Shown here in pieces: positions 32,323 through 35,736 of a stretch of 35,736 nucleotides of DNA. Positions within the stretch are counted from its first letter, which is position 1. Each line of letters begins with the position of its first letter. A program made the translations under genes and the position numbers. The DNA is from Spartobacteria bacterium (GTDB lineage: Bacteria > Verrucomicrobiota > Verrucomicrobiia > Chthoniobacterales > UBA6821), in NCBI GenBank assembly GCA_947482345.1, contig CANKJN010000011.1, positions 1 to 35,736 on the forward strand, written 5' to 3'. A model generated the notes under the pieces. The model made no database searches. It worked only from the letters and a program-made list of their open reading frames with translations, and was not told the DNA's origin.

Positions 32323-32967
32323 TCATTCGTTCGGGTCAATGTCTCCGACTGCCCGGATCCCCTTTTTCGAGATTTCGAACAACTCCGTGGAAACAGGCAT
32401 TGGCGAGATGAGGTAGTCGTCCGTGATGGTCCGGGAGATGTCGGGCAAGCGGTTTGCCAGTTTGGGGAAGATGTAGATCTTGTTCCGTGCGGGAATGGCC
32501 ACGATTAACTCGGGACCGAAGATCGAGCTGAAGCGCTGGAGAAAGCCGGGGGCCAGGATACAGGAAGCGGTCATGGGGTCATCCTGACTGATGACCGCCA
32601 TTTGAATCACTCCGCGGGCATCCCTGATCATGCGCGGATCCATGGTTGCCAACAAGAGTCCGGCACGCTCCCTCGATTCCTTGAGGAACCGGTCCCATGA
32701 GGCCTCGGTGAGGGCTTCATTTCCCTGAAGGGGGGTGATTTCGCCGTGCCGTCCTGTTCTGGCCGGGAAGAGAATGGTCCTCTTGGAGGCGGGCAGGTAG
32801 CGTTGCACCGGCATTCTCTCGAAGGAGCCACCCAGAAGAAGTCCCGGGGTACTTTCTTTGTCTTGGGAGGCGATGGCCGGAGCGCAGGTAATCAAAAGGC
32901 CCTTCATCAGGAGTCGTGACAACCGCTGGTCTTTCCGGCCCAACATGCGTAGAAGGAATGTCGTCAT
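32323..32967 (-). CDS. Unknown protein divergent from ruvA
   Basis: About 214 residues; I do not recognise a family with confidence. The region around residues 125-190 (LLLATMDPRMI, FGPELIVAIPARNKIYIFPK) has a regular alpha/beta pattern, faintly like DUF1444 proteins. A signal-like stretch MKGLLITCAPAIAS lies near residue 21, so the true start may be ATG 32967, 32946 or 32907; the shorter two would give an exported protein. The longest start overlaps the ruvA start codon on the opposite strand (CATG). Codon use is like the neighbours, and the gene is followed 46 bases later by hpt on the same strand. Confidence 0.65.
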   Translation of the reverse strand: MTTFLLRMLGRKDQRLSRLLMKGLLITCAPAIASQDKESTPGLLLGGSFERMPVQRYLPASKRTILFPARTGRHGEITPLQGNEALTEASWDRFLKESRERAGLLLATMDPRMIRDARGVIQMAVISQDDPMTASCILAPGFLQRFSSIFGPELIVAIPARNKIYIFPKLANRLPDISRTITDDYLISPMPVSTELFEISKKGIRAVGDIDPNE

Positions 32968-33574
32968 GATCACTTTTGTCGAAGGTATCCTGGAAGAAGT
33001 CTTGCCGAACCAGATCGTCGTCAATGCCGGCGGCATCGGCTACCAGATTCTCATTCCTCTCTCCAGTTACAACAAGCTCTCCTCAACCGGGCAGAAGGTC
33101 AGGGTTCTGACCCATCACCATGTCCGCGAGGATGCCCAGGTTCTCTACGGCTTCTCCTCCACGGAGGAAAGGGATCTCTTCCGGTTGCTCATGGCCCATG
33201 TCTCTGGTGTCGGTCCGAAGTTGGCCCTTGCGATCCTGAGCGGCATGGAGGTCGGGCAGTTCAAGTCGGCGGTGGTGACCTCCGATATCGCCGCGATTTC
33301 CAAGATCTCGGGAGTCGGCAAGAAGACCGCGGAGAGAGTCGTTCTGGAACTCAAGGACAAGCTTGGTGTCGCCGCGGAGTGGGAGGCCGCTAGCAGGGAA
33401 AACGCTCCTTCCGGGGTCGAACGTCACCTCCATGACGCGGTTCTGGCGCTGATTTCGCTCGGCTACAAGCAGGTCGATGCCCACAAGGCGGTGAAGGCCG
33501 TCCTGACCAGACTCTCAGCCGACTCCTCTGCGGAGGATGTGGTGAGGGAGTCTCTCAAGCATCTCCTTTCGTGA
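32966..33574 (+). CDS. ruvA: Holliday junction DNA helicase subunit RuvA
   Basis: A 202-residue subunit that binds four-way junctions and loads RuvB. An OB-fold domain covers 1-63 (ITFVEGILEEV, GGIGYQI), two helix-hairpin-helix motifs are at about 72-92 (VSGVGPKLALAIL) and 107-127 (ISGVGKKTAERVV), and the RuvB-contact domain III is at 155-202. ATG 32966 is chosen over longer frames because RuvA proteins begin here, and a GAAGGA lies nine bases upstream. ruvB and ruvC are not next to it. Its stop overlaps the next gene's GTG (GTGA). Confidence 0.96.
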   Translation: MITFVEGILEEVLPNQIVVNAGGIGYQILIPLSSYNKLSSTGQKVRVLTHHHVREDAQVLYGFSSTEERDLFRLLMAHVSGVGPKLALAILSGMEVGQFKSAVVTSDIAAISKISGVGKKTAERVVLELKDKLGVAAEWEAASRENAPSGVERHLHDAVLALISLGYKQVDAHKAVKAVLTRLSADSSAEDVVRESLKHLLS

Positions 33575-34917
33575 GCACCGCGGATCCCGTCGCCGAACCT
33601 ACCCTCTCCCTGGAGGAGCTTCGTGGCCGGGTGCCCGAAGGAGAGCTCTTTGCTGGGAAGGAGTGGAGATGGGCCCCCCGCCCCTATCGCTTGGATGCCA
33701 AGCTGTCCAAGGAACTCGAATCCATGGGACATCGCCTGCTTCAGTTTGCCGATGCCTGCGACCTGCTCTACCGCCAGAGCGTCGAGGGACGCCAACCCGA
33801 ATGGATCGCCCGCCTGCTCGACCGGGGAAAGCCACCCGGTGTCGTGGCACTGGGACGGGAGGCCGCATTCCGTGGCCAGATCGCCCGGGTGATCAGGCCG
33901 GATCTTGTGCTGACGGAGGAGGGGTTCACGATCTGCGAACTGGATCAGATTCCCGGGGGCATCGGTCTCACCGCATGGCTCAACGAGACCTATGCCTCGC
34001 TTGGTGCCCGGGTCATCGGTGGTCCCGACGGGATGCTTGCGGGGTTTACCTCCGTTCTTCCCGGAGGTGAGATCCTCATCTCCGAAGAGGCTTCGACCTA
34101 TCGTCCGGAGATGGAGTGGCTGGCCTCCCGTCTTTCCAAATGGAGCAGGGAGCAAGGCGGGAGTGCATCCTGGAAGGTTGGCGATGAGTCTAACCGGGAC
34201 TCCTGGAACGGGAATGTCTACCGCTTCTTCGAGATGTTCGACATTCCACAAATCCCCTGCGCGGAGGGGCTCTTTCGTGACGCCCTGGCCGGAAAGGTGA
34301 CCGTCACGCCTCCTCCGAAGGCCCAACTGGAGGAGAAACTCTGGATGGGTCTCTTCTGGATGGCTCCCCTGCGGGAGTTCTGGATGCGTCAACTTGGAGA
34401 GCGTGGCATGCAGGCATTGCAACGCTGGATCCCCTACACCTGGATCCTGGACCCGGCCCCGCTTCCTCCGAATGCCGTCTACCCGCGCCTTGATATTCAG
34501 GATTGGAAGGAACTGGGAGCCTTCAGCCAGAAGGAGCGAGATCTCATCATCAAAATCAGCGGATTCGACGGCCGTGCCTGGGGGGCGAGGGGAGTGTCAG
34601 TGGGGGCCGATCTCCCCCGGGTCGAGTGGGAGGCGGCGATTGGGAATGCGTTGCGGGAGTTTCCGGAGCATCCCCATATCATGCAGGTCTTCCGTCACTC
34701 CGTTCTCACCGACCAACCGTTTTTCGACGATGACGGATCGGTCCGCATGATGAAGGGACGTGCCCGCCTGAGTCCCTACTTTTTCGTGAGTGGCGGGAAA
34801 GCCAACCTTGGTGGGGTTCTTGCGACGGTCTGTCCCGCGGACAAGAAGATCCTTCACGGGATGAGTGACGCCGTGATGGTGCCTGTGACAGTTGGAGACT
34901 CGCGGGGCAAGGTTTAG
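33571..34917 (+). CDS. Uncharacterised protein coupled to ruvA, possibly ATP-grasp-like
   Basis: A 448-residue soluble protein I cannot assign. It has segments reminiscent of ATP-grasp ligases of the glutathionylspermidine-synthase type: RPDLVLTEEGFTICELDQIPGG near 108-130, GEILISEEASTYRPEMEWL near 165-185, and a C-terminal MMKGRARLSPYFFVSGG near 390-407. This is pattern likeness, not a firm match. No signal peptide or membrane segment is seen. The GTG start overlaps the ruvA stop by four bases, so it is translated from the same message, though a role in recombination is not implied. Codon use matches the neighbours, so it is surely real. Confidence 0.75.
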   Translation: MSTADPVAEPTLSLEELRGRVPEGELFAGKEWRWAPRPYRLDAKLSKELESMGHRLLQFADACDLLYRQSVEGRQPEWIARLLDRGKPPGVVALGREAAFRGQIARVIRPDLVLTEEGFTICELDQIPGGIGLTAWLNETYASLGARVIGGPDGMLAGFTSVLPGGEILISEEASTYRPEMEWLASRLSKWSREQGGSASWKVGDESNRDSWNGNVYRFFEMFDIPQIPCAEGLFRDALAGKVTVTPPPKAQLEEKLWMGLFWMAPLREFWMRQLGERGMQALQRWIPYTWILDPAPLPPNAVYPRLDIQDWKELGAFSQKERDLIIKISGFDGRAWGARGVSVGADLPRVEWEAAIGNALREFPEHPHIMQVFRHSVLTDQPFFDDDGSVRMMKGRARLSPYFFVSGGKANLGGVLATVCPADKKILHGMSDAVMVPVTVGDSRGKV

Positions 34918-35308
34918 TGGTTCATCCGCAGAAAGTGTATTTATCCCAGAATTTGCATTGGGAATTGCTGAGATCATGGGAGGCGTTAAAGGGGTTAAAA
35001 AGTGAAAATGTTACAACGTGGATCCGGGAGAAACCTGACCCGAGATTCGGGAGGGGAATGTCAGAGCAAGCGCCTTCAAAAGATGCCTGCATGAGTTGCA
35101 ATCGGCCTCGGAGTTCAGCCCATTGTAACCTTTTAACGGTGTAACGCTTTTAACCTATTCAAAATAGCGAAGAGCCTCCTCTATTGCGCTAACTCATAAC
35201 AGTTAAGGACCCTATCCACACTCCTTGCGGAAGATCCGGTTTAGTCCCCACCGAATCTAGTCCTTCCGCTTATGGACTGGATTCAGCGAGTCTTGCGATG
35301 GTCGCCGC
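34918..35308. other. Spacer with inverted word repeats, no gene
   Basis: No credible gene in 390 bases. The main structure is the pair of GTTAAAA/GTTACAA-rich repeats listed separately. A promoter for the following gene may lie at 35160-35280, where the sequence is more AT-rich, but I cannot point to a clear -35/-10 pair. Confidence 0.55.
34983..35155. repeat. Inverted GTTAAAA/GTTACAA word repeats
   Basis: The left arm (34983-35018) contains GCGTTAAAGGGGTTAAAA and GTTACAACG. The right arm (35123-35155) contains, as complement, GGTTAAAAGCGTTACA and CGTTAAAAGGTTACAA. The arms are degenerate but share the same words in inverted orientation, enclosing about 100 bases without a gene. Confidence 0.45.
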
Positions 35309-35736
35309 ATGCAAACGTTGAAGCGTGCGCGCAATGCGGGGTTCATTTCCCGGAACGGTGAATTCACCAATTCCTTCCAGGAGTCGGCATTCCTTCGGAA
35401 TCGCGGTCCCCTCGATCCGATTCTTCGGAATCTGATCACCCACGGATCGCTCCGTGTCATCGATTGGCACGGTGCGTCACAAACCTACGGCGACGGTCAA
35501 GGGGACAGGATCACCATACGCATCCATGATCAGGCGACGGCGTGGAGACTTCTCCTGAACCCGCAGTACGAGGCGGGAGAGTCCTATATGGAGGGTCGGT
35601 TGTCGATCGAGGAGGGAAGCCTCCACGGGTTTCTTGATCTGCTCTTCCGTTCGATTGGCCTGAAGCCCCTTACTTACCCGTTCTCCGGTGTCACCGAGAC
35701 TCTTCGGGGCATGTTGCGACGGATTCACCAGTTCAA
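35309..35736 (+). CDS. Cyclopropane-fatty-acyl-phospholipid synthase-like, 5' part
   Basis: The window ends inside this gene; 142 codons are present and the frame stays open. The N-terminal domain is recognisable: HGSLRVIDWHGASQTYGDGQ, then ITIRIHDQATAWRLLLNP and YEAGESYMEGRLSIEEG, which match the N-terminal region of CFA synthases and related SAM-dependent methyltransferases that modify membrane lipids. The methyltransferase domain itself would lie beyond the window, so catalytic residues cannot be checked. ATG 35309 is the first good start; no Shine-Dalgarno is seen. An ATG at 35272 is in another frame. Confidence 0.8.
   Translation, partial: MQTLKRARNAGFISRNGEFTNSFQESAFLRNRGPLDPILRNLITHGSLRVIDWHGASQTYGDGQGDRITIRIHDQATAWRLLLNPQYEAGESYMEGRLSIEEGSLHGFLDLLFRSIGLKPLTYPFSGVTETLRGMLRRIHQF

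Overview
The window is about 35.7 kb of moderately GC-rich bacterial DNA, close to fully coding, with no rRNA, tRNA, CRISPR array or phage block that I can see. The best guess for the host is a member of the Verrucomicrobiota or a close PVC relative. This rests on the gene mix (a GxxExxY protein, a GspF/GspG pair, an orphan AttH-like lipocalin, the GH16 and polysaccharide genes), on many starts lacking a clear Shine-Dalgarno sequence, and on the word-like intergenic repeats. It is an inference, not a proof. The outer-membrane beta-barrel, periplasmic protease and type II secretion pseudopilin point to a diderm cell.

Left part (305-7545, all minus strand): a tightly coupled alpha/beta hydrolase - phosphoribosyltransferase - erythromycin-esterase-like trio, then two c-di-GMP genes: a GAF-GAF-GGDEF-EAL protein followed 25 bp later by a membrane Cache-GGDEF diguanylate cyclase. 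Next (7546-9293) is a repeat-rich stretch with a GH16 glycoside hydrolase and a GxxExxY gene set among copies of a GCAGAGGCGC-type repeat, one of which runs into the GH16 reading frame.

Middle-left (9294-16225, minus strand): a probable seven-gene exopolysaccharide operon. In transcription order it holds an unknown Rossmann-like protein, a possible small ORF, an NAD-dependent sugar epimerase, a TPR/outer-membrane beta-barrel protein, a membrane HEAT-repeat protein, a processive family 2 glycosyltransferase and a UDP-sugar 6-dehydrogenase. Nearly every junction is an ATGA or similar overlap. The epimerase and dehydrogenase would make the sugar nucleotides, the glycosyltransferase would polymerise and export across the inner membrane, and the HEAT and barrel proteins would carry the polymer through the periplasm and outer membrane. 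The nearby c-di-GMP genes are plausible regulators. A 110-bp MITE-like inverted-repeat element separates the operon from an M23 peptidase.

Middle-right (17330-28494): housekeeping genes. carA and a NUDIX gene (+) converge on an MBL hydrolase - gspF - gspG operon (-). These are followed by a Prc-type carboxy-terminal protease, a Pro/Ala-rich tail-anchored repeat protein with a good sigma70-like promoter, thioredoxin, agmatine deiminase and transketolase, the last ending in a textbook terminator.

Right part (28501-35736): a repeat-filled spacer, then a YcgR-like permease - YcgQ-like His-rich membrane protein - AttH/CrtC-like lipocalin operon. This converges on hpt. An unknown gene diverges from ruvA with overlapping start codons, an uncharacterised gene is coupled to ruvA, and the window ends inside a cyclopropane-fatty-acid-synthase-like gene.
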